Positions 1 to 8,667 are shown, numbered from the stretch's first letter. The stretch: 64,000 nt of DNA from Achromobacter piechaudii NBRC 102461 (GCF_001571245.1 NZ_BCTK01000013.1:186001-250000); one strand, 5' to 3'. The notes: generated by a model not told the origin, from the letters alone. Made by a program: numbers and translations.

Positions 1-410
1 TCTGCCAGCGAAGTTTGGCCCGCACCGAACCACCACGGAAGACCATTTATCGCTGGCACGACGATCGTCTCCGGGCCGACCACGCGCGCCAGCAGAGGAG
101 CGAGCGACGGCAGGGAATGGGATTTGACTGCCAGCAGGACGACGTCCGGTATCCATGGGTCGTCCTGCCCGAAGCCGCTAACGACGTCGGTGTCGAAGGC
201 GGGAACGCTTTCGACAATCCGCCGCCCGTCTATATCGAGTCGCCAGCCGTGCTTCCTGATGGCGGCCAGCGTCTGACCTCGTGCAATGACGCGGACATCG
301 ACACCAGAATGCGCCAGTTGGACACCAAGAAAGCCGCCGATGGCGCCCGCGCCGATGACGCAGACCCGCGATAAGGGGTTGGGTCGGAGATCAACAGAAC
401 TCTTTTCCAT
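1..410 (-). CDS. 2-dehydropantoate 2-reductase family protein (5' part only)
   Basis: Partial gene running off the left edge; only the first 136 codons are present. The N-terminus has a Rossmann nucleotide-binding loop, VIGAGAIGGFLG at about residues 18-29, followed by a beta-alpha-beta pattern and the segment VVLLAVKSHSL. This is the signature of the ketopantoate reductase (ApbA/PanE) family of NADPH-dependent oxidoreductases. Members outside core pantothenate synthesis often sit in catabolic loci and reduce other 2-oxo acids, so the substrate is not assigned. The ATG start at 410 is divergent from the LysR-Bug fusion gene with about 100 bp between them, and that gene probably regulates it. 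The C-terminal catalytic domain lies outside the window. Confidence 0.85.
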   Translation of the reverse strand, partial: MEKSSVDLRPNPLSRVCVIGAGAIGGFLGVQLAHSGVDVRVIARGQTLAAIRKHGWRLDIDGRRIVESVPAFDTDVVSGFGQDDPWIPDVVLLAVKSHSLPSLAPLLARVVGPETIVVPAINGLPWWFGAGQTSLA

Positions 411-486
411 GCTTTGATCCTTCGGGAAAGTACTGAATTGAATCCGTTGCTCCGCCGCGGGATAAATGAATTCTTCGGCTAGACTC

Positions 487-501
487 ATAAGTTCCACTTA
501 T
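487..501. promoter_or_regulatory. Perfect palindrome in the divergent panE-like/LysR-Bug intergenic region
   Basis: The arms ATAAGT and ACTTAT are perfect inverted repeats separated by TCC. The site lies 12 bp before the preferred ATG of the LysR-Bug gene and about 80 bp before the divergent gene. LysR-type regulators usually bind imperfect or perfect dyads in such divergent regions, so this is a candidate regulator box. Its position outside the coding region also favours the start at 514 over the upstream in-frame ATG at 466. Confidence 0.45.
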
Positions 502-513
502 AAATATCGCGCC

Positions 514-2286
514 ATGCATGTCACTTTGCGTCAGTTGCGGGTCTTGCTCGCGGTAGCCGAGACCGGCAGTTTCAGCGCGGCGGCGCGAGCAGTGGGCTTG
601 TCCCAGCCAGCGGTCAGCCAGAGCATCCGGGCCGTGGAGCAGGCGCTCGGGGTCTCGTTGCTGCAACGAAGCACCCGCCACGTCGTTCTGACTCAAGCAG
701 GCGAACAACTGGTCGCACCATTGCGCGACGCGCTGAGGGCGCTTGAGGACGTCCTGACAAAAACACAGCAGGCTGGCGAGCGCCTGAAACGCGTAGTGCA
801 GGTGGCTGCCACCCCATCCCTGTCCGGCAGTCTGTTGCCACGGTGCCTGGCCGATGTCTCGCAGCAGCTCCCCGGCGTTGCCGTGCAACTCAAAGAGCAG
901 GCCCAGGAAGCAGCGCTCGAATCCGTCAGGCAAGGGACGGTCGATTTCGCGCTGGCAGTGGGTGATTCCGGGCCTTGCGAATTGCAGCGCACCTCGCTAT
1001 TCAAGGATCGCTTCGTGCTGGTGTGCCGGGGCGATCATCCGTTTGCCCGCCGTGACAGAGTCTCGATTGGGCATCTTGGCCTGGAGCGCCTGATCGTGCT
1101 CGACGCGGCAAACGGCGGACGTCAGGGGCTGGACCGTGTGCTGCTTGCGCACGGTGTCTCGGTCGACGTATTGCAGGAGGTCGCGTCGGCCTCGACCGCA
1201 TTCGAAATGGTGAAGGAGCGGTTGGGCGTGGCGCTGCTTCCGGCCAGTTGTGTGCCGACGTTCTCAATGAAGCAGGTGCGCTCGGTCGGCCTGGAGCCTG
1301 ACGTTCTGCGCGATGTGTCACTCTTCAGCCGCCGGCACGAGACCTTGTCTGCGGATGCGCGCGCGGTACACGACATCATTCTTGCGCGGGCGCAGGGCGG
1401 AACCCGAGGGGTGTCGCGGCCGCTCACTGTCCTCGTTCCGTTTCCCAAGCGAGGGCCGGTTGATAGTTACGGCAGAGCGTTCGCGAAGTTGCTGGGCGCA
1501 CGCTTGGGCAAGGATGTGGTCGTGACGAATACTGTCGGCTTGGGCGGTGCGCAAGGCGTGCACGCCGTCACGCGTTCACGGGCGGACGGCTATACCATTG
1601 GCATCGCCGGCAACGGTGCGACCTTATTTACGCCGGCCAATGGTCGGCAACCGTTGTTCGATGTCTTCCAGGACCTGACGTTTCTCAGTGGTTTGGTGCG
1701 TGTGGCGTCAGTGCTGGTGGTGGGCGCTCATACCGCCGCCCGAGATTTGGCGCAGTTGCGTGCCCTGGCACGGCTGCATCCCGGGCGTTTCGTTATCGGG
1801 GCTGCGGGCACAGGTTCGAGCCGCATGCTCGCGGAAATGCTGGAGCGCCAGACCGGCATCAAGCTGACCCATAAATCCTATGACGGACTGGCACCCGCGC
1901 TGGACGACCTCGCCAAAGGCAAACTTGACATGGTCTTCGGGGAGCCGGTCGGCGTGCTTACGCTGGTGCGAGCCGGAAAGGCATTTGCGCTGCTCACGAC
2001 CGGCGATGAGCGTTGCTCGTTGTTGAGCGACGTGCCGAGCGCGGTTGAGGTCGGCTTGCCGGATCTTGCGACTGACGGGGGCTACTGCCTGGTTGCGCCG
2101 CCATCATTGCCCGCCAGCGTCCTTGAGCGGCTGTCAGGCGCAATTGCGGAAGTGCTCCAGTCCGACGAGCTGAATCAGACTTTCGCTTCGCTGGGAGTAC
2201 GGCCCGACTTCCGAAGCGGGCCGTATTACGAGAATTTCGTCAGGGCAGAGCAGTCCCGCTGGCAAGCATTTCTTGAGAGAGATTGA
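514..2286 (+). CDS. LysR-type transcriptional regulator fused to a Bug/TctC-type solute-binding domain
   Basis: A 590-residue protein. Residues 1 to about 65 form the LysR winged helix-turn-helix (LRQLRVLLAVAETGSFSAAA, then LSQPAVSQSIRAVEQ). A standard LysR co-inducer domain follows to about residue 300, ending near HDIILARAQGG. The rest (about 290 residues) is a Bug family receptor domain: LTVLVPFPKRGPVDSYGRAF, then RADGYTIGIAGNGATLF, then FVIGAAGTGSSRM, GKLDMVFGEPVG and a C-terminal RAEQSRWQAF. Bug proteins are normally secreted periplasmic receptors of tripartite tricarboxylate transporters; here there is no signal peptide or membrane segment, so the domain should be cytoplasmic and may be a second ligand sensor. 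An in-frame ATG at 466 exists, but 514 matches usual LysR starts. It is divergent from the panE-like gene. Confidence 0.88.
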   Translation: MHVTLRQLRVLLAVAETGSFSAAARAVGLSQPAVSQSIRAVEQALGVSLLQRSTRHVVLTQAGEQLVAPLRDALRALEDVLTKTQQAGERLKRVVQVAATPSLSGSLLPRCLADVSQQLPGVAVQLKEQAQEAALESVRQGTVDFALAVGDSGPCELQRTSLFKDRFVLVCRGDHPFARRDRVSIGHLGLERLIVLDAANGGRQGLDRVLLAHGVSVDVLQEVASASTAFEMVKERLGVALLPASCVPTFSMKQVRSVGLEPDVLRDVSLFSRRHETLSADARAVHDIILARAQGGTRGVSRPLTVLVPFPKRGPVDSYGRAFAKLLGARLGKDVVVTNTVGLGGAQGVHAVTRSRADGYTIGIAGNGATLFTPANGRQPLFDVFQDLTFLSGLVRVASVLVVGAHTAARDLAQLRALARLHPGRFVIGAAGTGSSRMLAEMLERQTGIKLTHKSYDGLAPALDDLAKGKLDMVFGEPVGVLTLVRAGKAFALLTTGDERCSLLSDVPSAVEVGLPDLATDGGYCLVAPPSLPASVLERLSGAIAEVLQSDELNQTFASLGVRPDFRSGPYYENFVRAEQSRWQAFLERD

Positions 2287-2397
2287 TCGTGGGCGTTTTG
2301 GATCAGCGGGGGCGGGCTCGTATGGACGAGGGTAGCCAGCGAATCGCGATTGCGGCATCATCGCGGCGACGGATTTTCACTGTTTAGGATGTCTGCC

Positions 2398-2745
2398 ATG
2401 AAATATGAAGGAAGCTGCCATTGCGGCCAGATCCGGTTTGAAGCCGAGGGGGAGATCGGCCAGGCCATGTCGTGCAATTGTTCGATCTGTCAGCGCAAGG
2501 GCGCGCTGATGTGGTTCGTGCAGCCTGAGGCAATGCACCTGCTGACGTCGGAATCGGACATGAGCTCTTATGTGTTCAACAAGCATCTGATCAAGCACCG
2601 GTTTTGTCCGGCCTGCGGCATGCATCCCTATGCGGAAGGCACCGCGCCGTCGGGGCAGGCTATGGTGGCGATCAACCTGCGCTGCATTGAAGGAATCGAC
2701 CTGGACGCGCTCCCGGTCAAGCATTTCGACGGCCGCGCGCTTTAA
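2398..2745 (+). CDS. GFA/CENP-V family zinc protein
   Basis: A 115-residue protein with the zinc-binding pattern of the GFA (glutathione-dependent formaldehyde-activating enzyme-like) fold: GSCHCGQIRFE near the start, CNCSICQRKGA at about residues 27-37, and RFCPACGMHPY in the middle. The family binds zinc through these cysteines. Many members have no proven formaldehyde activity, so the reaction is left open. The ATG at 2398 has AGGA about 8 bases upstream. The gene follows the LysR-Bug gene by about 110 bp on the same strand and is convergent with the efflux operon. Confidence 0.82.
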   Translation: MKYEGSCHCGQIRFEAEGEIGQAMSCNCSICQRKGALMWFVQPEAMHLLTSESDMSSYVFNKHLIKHRFCPACGMHPYAEGTAPSGQAMVAINLRCIEGIDLDALPVKHFDGRAL

Positions 2746-2799
2746 GCCTCGGACAGCGATTCCTTTGGCTGGAGGGGCGTTGTCGCGAAGTATCGGCCG

Positions 2800-4227
2800 T
2801 CACTCCGACCACCCCGCGCCGAGCGCCTTGTACAAGGCAATGCCCCCTTGCAACTGCGCAAGTTGGCTCAGGGCCAGTGCATCGCGCGCCTGGATCAGGC
2901 TGCGTTGAGCCACCAGCACCGGCAGATAGGCGCTCAACCCACGCGCGTAGAGTTGGGTGGCCTGTTGCAGGGCTTGTTGGCTGTCGGCCACGGCCTTCTG
3001 CAACGCGGCTTGTCGTCGGCGCTGGCTGGTCCATGCGGTCAAGGCGTTTTCCACGTCGCGCAGCGCCAGACGCACGTCCCGCTCGTAGACGCGCAGTACG
3101 GCGTCGGCGTTGGCCTGTGCCGCAGCCACGCCTGCGCGCGCGCGATCGGCGTCGTAGAGGGACTGGTTGCCCTGCACGGCCGCCGACCATGCCAGGCTGG
3201 CGCCCGAGAACAGGTCGTGGATGACGCTGGCGGTGGTGCCCAGCCCCAAGGGAATACGGAATGTGGGAAAAAGTGCGGCCTGCGCCACGCCGATTTGCGC
3301 GGTGGCGCTGGCCAGGCGTCGTTCGTCCGCGCGCAGGTCGGGGCGTTGGCGAATGACGTCCGACGGCAGTGACAGCGGCAAGTCGGCTGGCATGGGCAAA
3401 GCCGGCGTGGAAGTTGCGAGGTCAGCATGCCAGTCTCCGGGGAACCCGCCCGCCAGCACTCCGATGGAATGGCTGAAACGGGCGACGTCCGCGTCCAGCA
3501 AGGGCGGCTGCGCCTCGGCAGTTTCGCGCTCGGCGCGTGCCAGGGTGACGTCGGCCAGCGTGCCCAGCCCACTGCGATGCGCTTGTTCGGCCAAGCGTTC
3601 GGCTTCGGCCAGCGTACGAATGCTGTCTTGTGCGATGGCCAGGCGCAGTTGCGCGGCACGCAGCCCGGCGTAATCGGCCACCAGTTCGGCCACGAGGCTC
3701 ACTTGCAGCGCACGATGGTCCTCGGCCAAGGCCTCGATACCCGCATCGGCGGCCTCGACCGCGCGGCGTGTGCCGCCGAACAGGTCCAGCTCCCAACTCG
3801 CATCCAACCCCAGGTGCCAGGTTCGCGCCTGTCCGCCCGGCTGCGAGCTGAGTGCCTTGCTGCCGCGTGCAGCCTCGCCGCCGGCTCCGACCGAGACCTC
3901 GGGCAAGGCGGACGAGGCGATTTGCACGCGTTCGGCGCGGGCCTGGCGCAGGCGTGCCAAGGCGATGTCCAGATCCTGATTGTGCGCCAGGGCCTGCGCG
4001 ACCAGGCGTTCGAGCAAGGGATCCTGGAAGGTGCGCCACCAGGTGCGCAGGCCGTCACGGTCGTCATCTGACATGGAGGCGTCGGCATCGATCCAGTGCG
4101 CGGGCACATCCAGCGTCGGCGTGCGGTAATCCGGACCCACGGTGGTGCAGCCGGTCAGGAATGCCAACAGGGAAGAAAGCAGCGCCTGCCGAAAGCGCGA
4201 CTGGGTGCAAGGGATGGGTACATGCAT
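2800..4227 (-). CDS. NodT-family outer-membrane efflux lipoprotein
   Basis: A 475-residue outer-membrane factor of the RND/MFS tripartite efflux type. The N-terminus has a lipoprotein signal with the lipobox LTGC followed by TTVGPDYRTP, which is typical of NodT/OprM proteins. Two long alpha-helical repeats follow, with recurrent LRQARAER and LRADERRLASATAQIGVAQA motifs seen in TolC-like tunnels. It is the last gene of the operon; its ATG lies 10 bp after the adaptor stop codon, and the GAGGA ribosome site overlaps that stop. It should form the outer-membrane exit duct for the HlyD/FUSC pump. Confidence 0.93.
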   Translation of the reverse strand: MHVPIPCTQSRFRQALLSSLLAFLTGCTTVGPDYRTPTLDVPAHWIDADASMSDDDRDGLRTWWRTFQDPLLERLVAQALAHNQDLDIALARLRQARAERVQIASSALPEVSVGAGGEAARGSKALSSQPGGQARTWHLGLDASWELDLFGGTRRAVEAADAGIEALAEDHRALQVSLVAELVADYAGLRAAQLRLAIAQDSIRTLAEAERLAEQAHRSGLGTLADVTLARAERETAEAQPPLLDADVARFSHSIGVLAGGFPGDWHADLATSTPALPMPADLPLSLPSDVIRQRPDLRADERRLASATAQIGVAQAALFPTFRIPLGLGTTASVIHDLFSGASLAWSAAVQGNQSLYDADRARAGVAAAQANADAVLRVYERDVRLALRDVENALTAWTSQRRRQAALQKAVADSQQALQQATQLYARGLSAYLPVLVAQRSLIQARDALALSQLAQLQGGIALYKALGAGWSE

Positions 4228-4237
4228 GGTCGGGTCC

Positions 4238-5164
4238 TCACATCCAGCGGTGTAGCAGCGAAATCAGACGGCCCTGGGGCACCCGCGCGCCTGCCAAGGG
4301 CGTGACCTCGATGCTGCCGGTCATGCCGGCCGCCAGCAGGACGTCATGCGGCACATGCTGGAATTCGACGCGCACCGGGATGCGCTGCGCCAGACGCACC
4401 CAACTGAAGCTGGGTTCCACGCTTGGCAGGCCCTGCGCGTCGGCCTGCTGGTTGCTGTCGGTAATGCCTCGCCCGATGCTGGCCACCCGCCCCGGCAACT
4501 CCTGGTCGTAGCCCATCAGGCGGATCCGCGCCAAAGCGCCGGGTTGGATGCCGCGCAGTTTGGTTTCCTCGAAGTACCCGGTGATCCAGAAGCTGTGGGC
4601 GTCTATCAGGGCGATGTTGGCCTGGCCCGTCACGGCGTAGTCGCCCTTGTTCAATCGCAAGCGCGTGACGTAGCCGTCGGTGGGCGCACGCAATTCAGTG
4701 CGTGCAAGATCCAGCTTCGCCCTTTCCACGGCGACCTGTGCACTGCTCAGGTCGGACCGGGCGATGGCGGCCGCCTGGTTCGCCCGCTGGATGTCCTCGG
4801 CTGGCACCAGGCTTTCCATGCCGCGGCGCCGCCGCGCCTCCTCGGTTTTCTGGCGGAAAGACACTTCGGCGGATGCCAACTGCGCTTCGGCCTGGGCCAA
4901 TGCCAGCGCGAAGCTGGAACTGTCGATGCGATAGAGCAGGTCACCCTGTTTGACGTATTGATCGTCCATGACCGAGACCTCGGCGACGGTGCCTGATACC
5001 TCGGGAGCGATACGCACGATCTGTGCGCTGACACGGCCATCGCGCGTCCAGGGGGCGACGACGTAGGCGCGCCACAGCGCGCTGACCAGAAACCCGGCGG
5101 CAACGACCACCGCGAAGGTGAGTCCTGCCCGCAGGAGTTGGGCGGGAAATGAGCGTTCAGACAT
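4238..5164 (-). CDS. HlyD/EmrA-type periplasmic adaptor of an AaeA-like efflux pump
   Basis: A 308-residue membrane-fusion protein. It has an N-terminal transmembrane anchor (FAVVVAAGFLVSALW) and then the AaeA-like motif VAPWTRDGRVSAQIVRIAPEVSG, the lipoyl half-domain. A coiled-coil hairpin follows (ALAQAEAQLASAEVSFRQK, then RAKLDLARTELRAPTDGYV), and a beta-barrel domain with VRVEFQ. The ATG at 5164 overlaps the DUF1656 stop codon by 8 bases, indicating translational coupling. It links the inner-membrane FUSC protein to the NodT duct. The family exports aromatic acids such as p-hydroxybenzoate, but the substrate here is unproven. Confidence 0.92.
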   Translation of the reverse strand: MSERSFPAQLLRAGLTFAVVVAAGFLVSALWRAYVVAPWTRDGRVSAQIVRIAPEVSGTVAEVSVMDDQYVKQGDLLYRIDSSSFALALAQAEAQLASAEVSFRQKTEEARRRRGMESLVPAEDIQRANQAAAIARSDLSSAQVAVERAKLDLARTELRAPTDGYVTRLRLNKGDYAVTGQANIALIDAHSFWITGYFEETKLRGIQPGALARIRLMGYDQELPGRVASIGRGITDSNQQADAQGLPSVEPSFSWVRLAQRIPVRVEFQHVPHDVLLAAGMTGSIEVTPLAGARVPQGRLISLLHRWM

Positions 5165-5351
5165 AAAGCACCAACAGGGAAACAAGGCAAAGGGAAATGG
5201 CGAACTCGAACAAGCCTGGATGCCACACCCAGCGCAGCACCCCGCAACGCACTAACACGAAGCGAAGGCCCATATAGATCGGCAGGGCCACGCAGGCGTA
5301 GACAAGGAAAGGCGGCAGGTAAATGCCGGCCAAAGAAAATTCACTGAGCAT
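5157..5351 (-). CDS. DUF1656 (AaeX-like) small membrane protein
   Basis: A 64-residue protein with two hydrophobic helices (YLPPFLVYACVALPIYMGL and FAISLCLVSLLVLYV) and an N-terminal ELSL-like segment (MLSEFSLAGIYLPP). This matches the DUF1656/AaeX family, which accompanies AaeA/AaeB pumps. The ATG at 5351 overlaps the end of the FUSC gene by 11 bases, and its stop overlaps the adaptor start, so the three genes form one tightly coupled operon. The role of AaeX proteins is not established. Confidence 0.88.
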   Translation of the reverse strand: MLSEFSLAGIYLPPFLVYACVALPIYMGLRFVLVRCGVLRWVWHPGLFEFAISLCLVSLLVLYV

Positions 5352-7491
5352 GGGTATGGCCTTCAGAGGGGGGCGGAACGTCGTTTGCATGGCGCTCCAG
5401 CAGCGCGGCGATGTCGAGCAGCACGACCGCCACGCGCCGCGCGTCATCCATCGTGGCGCTGGACCGCACCGGCAAACGCGCCAAGGAGGTCGCTGCGCGG
5501 CGAGCATGGCGTGCGGCCCGCGCGGGATCTCCGGCCTGCTGGCGCAGATGGCGCAGCGTGCGCGTCACCACGCGCGGCCACTCGGCGTCCCGGGGCGCCT
5601 GGCGCAGCCAGCGTCGCAGGCGCAGCATTTCCCTACCCAGATGCAGGCTGGTCAGCGCCTGGGCGATGGCGCTATCCATCGCTTGCGGCTGCCCCCTGAG
5701 CAAAGCGCCGAGTTGCGCGATGCGGTGTTGTTGGCGCCATTGCCAGGCCGGCGCATCTGGGGGCTCGTTGCGCAAGGTGCCCAGCGCCGCGTGCCGGATG
5801 CGCTGGCGTAAGCGTATGACGTCGCGCGCCCCGCTGCGCGGCAGCACGATCGTGAAGCCAAGCAGCGTAAAACATGTCGCCAGGATCCAGGCCACCGCGC
5901 CATTGAGGAACAGTGCAAAGTCGTAGCGCATGGGGTTGTCCGCCGCCGCCAGTGTCGTGAACGCCACCAGATAGGCCACGCCCGCCAGCGCATAACGCGG
6001 CATCGTGGTGGCATATACGCCAGGCAGCCAGAACAGGCTCAGGATCAGCAGCAGCAGCGGCAGGCCCGAGACATGCGGCAGCACGATGAAGGTGCACAGA
6101 AAGGCCATCGCCGTGGCGGCCACCGTGCCCTTGATGAATTCGACCGCACCCAGCGCCGGATTGGGCGCAGTGGACAGCAGGGCGCATGCCGCCGCCAACC
6201 CCGCCAGCATCATGTTGCCTTCCGTCCAGCCGGTGGCGATCCAGAAGGCGCCTCCCATCAACACAGTCAACAGGGCGCGCACGCCATTCTGGAAGGCCGC
6301 CACAGTGTCGCGGTGAAACGGTACGGACACGCGCGCCGGCGTCGGTCTGGGTTGGTGGAAACGCTCGATGCCTTCGAGGGCTTGCAGGTAATCGTCGAGT
6401 TGTTCGATCAAGCGATCACCTGCGATCATCAAGGCTGCCTGCTCGGAGGCATCGTCCAGCGAGGTAGCGGAAAGGACGCTCAACACCCGAGCGCGCAGAG
6501 CGTTCAGTCGACCGATGGCTCGCGTCCTCGAAGTCGGGCCGCGTCCGGCCGAGTCACCTTTCTGCGCCAGCGCCTGCGCGACCTCCCGCCACGCCTCCTC
6601 CCAGTCCGGCTGCAACGCACTCAGCACAGCGAGGCTGGCGCTGTGATCGCGCAGAGGCGGCGCGCCGCCCACGATGGCGGAGAACAGCGACACCATCGTG
6701 TGCCGCACCGTGCCGGCACGATGGGCCAGATCGGCGGACTCGGCTTTGCCCAGCGCCAGCAGATCGTCCACGCCATACGCCTCGGTGATGACCGAGCGCC
6801 GTTCGGCATCCAGGGGCTTGGCGCCCGGCTCCGCGCTGCCTTGAATGGCCTGGTGATGCGTGGTCAATACGTGCGCCGTAGCGCCCGCCAGGCGGTCGAG
6901 CAGTATGGCCAGGCGGCTGTGCACGCTGCGGCTGCTGAACAGGGCCGACACCAGCGCCAGGCAGACCACGCCAACCAGCACGGACGCGCCGCGCCCCATC
7001 ACCTGATCGAAGGTGCGTTCCGGATGCTGCATGGCGCCGTAGGCCGCCAAACCCACGGTATAGCCCGCCAGCGCGGCGCCATAGGCCCGGAAATGACGCA
7101 GCAGCGTCATGCCCACCACGCACACCCCCAGCCATGTGCCGAAGCCGAACAGAAAGAGCCACGGCATTTGGCCGAAGGCGCTCATCAGCACGAAGGCTGC
7201 AAGCATCCCGACCAGCGTGCCCAGCACCCGCCACACCCCTTTGCCGATCACGCCGCCTTGGACAGGGTTGATGACAAGCAGCACGCTGGAAGCCGCCGCG
7301 TAGGGCGCGTGCAGTTCGAGCAGATAGGCCACCACCAAGGCCAGGCAAGCGGCCAGGATCGAACGCATCACATAGGTCGCGCGTGGCGTCGTCAGATCGA
7401 GATAAGGCAGTCCACGCGCCCACCGATCCCGAAACCGGGAATGGCGTGGAGAGACGCCCGAGTTTGCTTCAGGCACGTTCGCCGAATGCAC
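5341..7491 (-). CDS. FUSC-family inner-membrane efflux protein (AaeB-like)
   Basis: A 716-residue membrane protein with the duplicated FUSC architecture. A first cluster of hydrophobic helices (YVMRSILAACLALVVAYLLE and following) leads to a soluble helical region from about residue 190 to 370. A second membrane cluster follows (ALLTVLMGGAFWIATGW, TMALLSTAP-like segments) and a C-terminal helical tail. The family includes fusaric-acid resistance proteins and AaeB, the pump for hydroxylated aromatic carboxylates. The start is a GTG at 7491 with AGAAGGG as ribosome site. The promoter directly upstream is covered by a 28-bp palindrome, suggesting tight repression. Confidence 0.92.
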   Translation of the reverse strand: MHSANVPEANSGVSPRHSRFRDRWARGLPYLDLTTPRATYVMRSILAACLALVVAYLLELHAPYAAASSVLLVINPVQGGVIGKGVWRVLGTLVGMLAAFVLMSAFGQMPWLFLFGFGTWLGVCVVGMTLLRHFRAYGAALAGYTVGLAAYGAMQHPERTFDQVMGRGASVLVGVVCLALVSALFSSRSVHSRLAILLDRLAGATAHVLTTHHQAIQGSAEPGAKPLDAERRSVITEAYGVDDLLALGKAESADLAHRAGTVRHTMVSLFSAIVGGAPPLRDHSASLAVLSALQPDWEEAWREVAQALAQKGDSAGRGPTSRTRAIGRLNALRARVLSVLSATSLDDASEQAALMIAGDRLIEQLDDYLQALEGIERFHQPRPTPARVSVPFHRDTVAAFQNGVRALLTVLMGGAFWIATGWTEGNMMLAGLAAACALLSTAPNPALGAVEFIKGTVAATAMAFLCTFIVLPHVSGLPLLLLILSLFWLPGVYATTMPRYALAGVAYLVAFTTLAAADNPMRYDFALFLNGAVAWILATCFTLLGFTIVLPRSGARDVIRLRQRIRHAALGTLRNEPPDAPAWQWRQQHRIAQLGALLRGQPQAMDSAIAQALTSLHLGREMLRLRRWLRQAPRDAEWPRVVTRTLRHLRQQAGDPARAARHARRAATSLARLPVRSSATMDDARRVAVVLLDIAALLERHANDVPPPSEGHTHAQ

Positions 7492-7503
7492 GATGCAACC
7501 CTT

Positions 7504-7541
7504 CTACAGTGATTAATACGCATCACTGTAGGTAGGGTCAA
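7504..7541 (-). promoter_or_regulatory. Sigma-70-like promoter overlapped by a 28-bp palindromic operator for the efflux operon
   Basis: Reading toward the efflux operon there is TTGACC at 7541-7536, a 17-base spacer, and TATTAA at 7518-7513. A palindrome at 7504-7531 has perfect 10-base arms, CTACAGTGAT and ATCACTGTAG (in + orientation), separated by 8 bases. It covers the -10 element and reaches the ribosome binding site of the FUSC gene. A protein bound there would block RNA polymerase. The neighbouring LysR regulator is the obvious candidate, although such symmetric sites are also typical of TetR or GntR repressors encoded elsewhere. Confidence 0.6.
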
Positions 7542-7612
7542 TCATTCAGAAAAGTGAATTTATTGCATTCCAATGATTGCGTCATACGCACGCATCGCGG
7601 CAGGCACCCCTG

Positions 7613-8545
7613 CTACGGCTTGCTGCGCGTGGCGGCCTGTGCCTGGCTCTCGTGCGAGAGCGTATGAATGGTCTGCCGCAACCATTGATGGGCCGGATCA
7701 CTCTCGAGGCGCGGGTGCCAGGCCTGCGTCAGCAGTACCGTTTCCAGCGGCGTCGGCAGATCGAACACGCGAATGTGCAGGCCCGCGGACAGCGCGGCGC
7801 TGGCCAGATGCCGCGGCAGGGGCAATAGCAGGTCCGAATCCTGCAATGCGAACAGCGCCGTGTACGGATTGGGCACCACCAAGGCGACGTGCCGGCGCAG
7901 CCCCTGCGCCTCCAGCGCGGCATCGATAGGCCCGGCTGCCTTGCCGCGCCGCGACACGTTGATGTGCTCCCAGCGCGTGAGGCGTTCGGGCGTGATCTCG
8001 TCTTCGAAAATGGGATGGTTGGCTCGCGCGACACCCACGAACGTCGTGGTGAACAGTGACTGCACGCGGATCTCGGGCCCCAGTTTGCGCGAGGCGCTGA
8101 TGAACAGGTCGATGCGGCCACTGCGCAGCGCCTCTTCGTCCACGTCGTCTTCCTCTGGCGAAAAGCGCAGCATGGCTCTGGGCATCTCTCGCGCCATCGC
8201 ATCCAGCAGATGGCCCAGATGGATGCTCACGAACTCATCCGTGGCGCGGACGTTGAAGCGCCGATCCAGCGATTTCAGGTCGATCTCGGTATCGGAGGCG
8301 AACACCTTCGATGCCTGTTCCACCACCACCCGCACCTGTTCGCGCAGTGCCAACGCCTTGGGCGTAGGCATGAGGTTGCGGCCGACTTGGACGAACACCG
8401 GATCGCCCAACGCCTCCCGGATGCGGCTCAAAGTGCGGCTCATCGCCGGCGCACTCAAGTGCATGCGGCGTGCGGCGCCGATGACGCTGCCCTCGTCGAG
8501 CAGCGCATCCAACGCCAGCAGAAGATTAAGATCGGGACGTGGCAC
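7613..8545 (-). CDS. LysR-type transcriptional regulator (NodD/SyrM-like subgroup)
   Basis: A 310-residue LysR protein starting PRPDLNLLLALDALLDEGSV. This form, with the helix-turn-helix AARRMHLSAPAMSRTLSRIREALGDPVFVQVGR, is characteristic of the subgroup related to NodD, SyrM and PcpR. The co-inducer-binding domain follows (about residues 90-300) with a RFSPEEDD segment. It lies upstream of and on the same strand as the efflux operon, with a 120-bp gap that contains the operon promoter. A role in controlling the pump in response to an aromatic compound is inferred from position only. Confidence 0.92.
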   Translation of the reverse strand: MPRPDLNLLLALDALLDEGSVIGAARRMHLSAPAMSRTLSRIREALGDPVFVQVGRNLMPTPKALALREQVRVVVEQASKVFASDTEIDLKSLDRRFNVRATDEFVSIHLGHLLDAMAREMPRAMLRFSPEEDDVDEEALRSGRIDLFISASRKLGPEIRVQSLFTTTFVGVARANHPIFEDEITPERLTRWEHINVSRRGKAAGPIDAALEAQGLRRHVALVVPNPYTALFALQDSDLLLPLPRHLASAALSAGLHIRVFDLPTPLETVLLTQAWHPRLESDPAHQWLRQTIHTLSHESQAQAATRSKP

Positions 8546-8667
8546 GGCTGACCCCCTATGGATTTACATTTTTGCAATCATAGTTTCCATTGAACAACGG
8601 GCGCGGCGCCCACCGCTTTGCGGCACATCCGCCCCTTGCACAGACAACGCTCAAGCAATCCGCTTTC

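Noticed and set aside
2134-2361. Small minus-strand frame at the end of the LysR-Bug gene
   Set aside because: It overlaps strongly supported coding sequence and has no domain or ribosome site.
6073-7512. A 479-codon plus-strand frame opposite the FUSC gene
   Set aside because: Same codon-bias artefact; the minus-strand FUSC protein is well supported.
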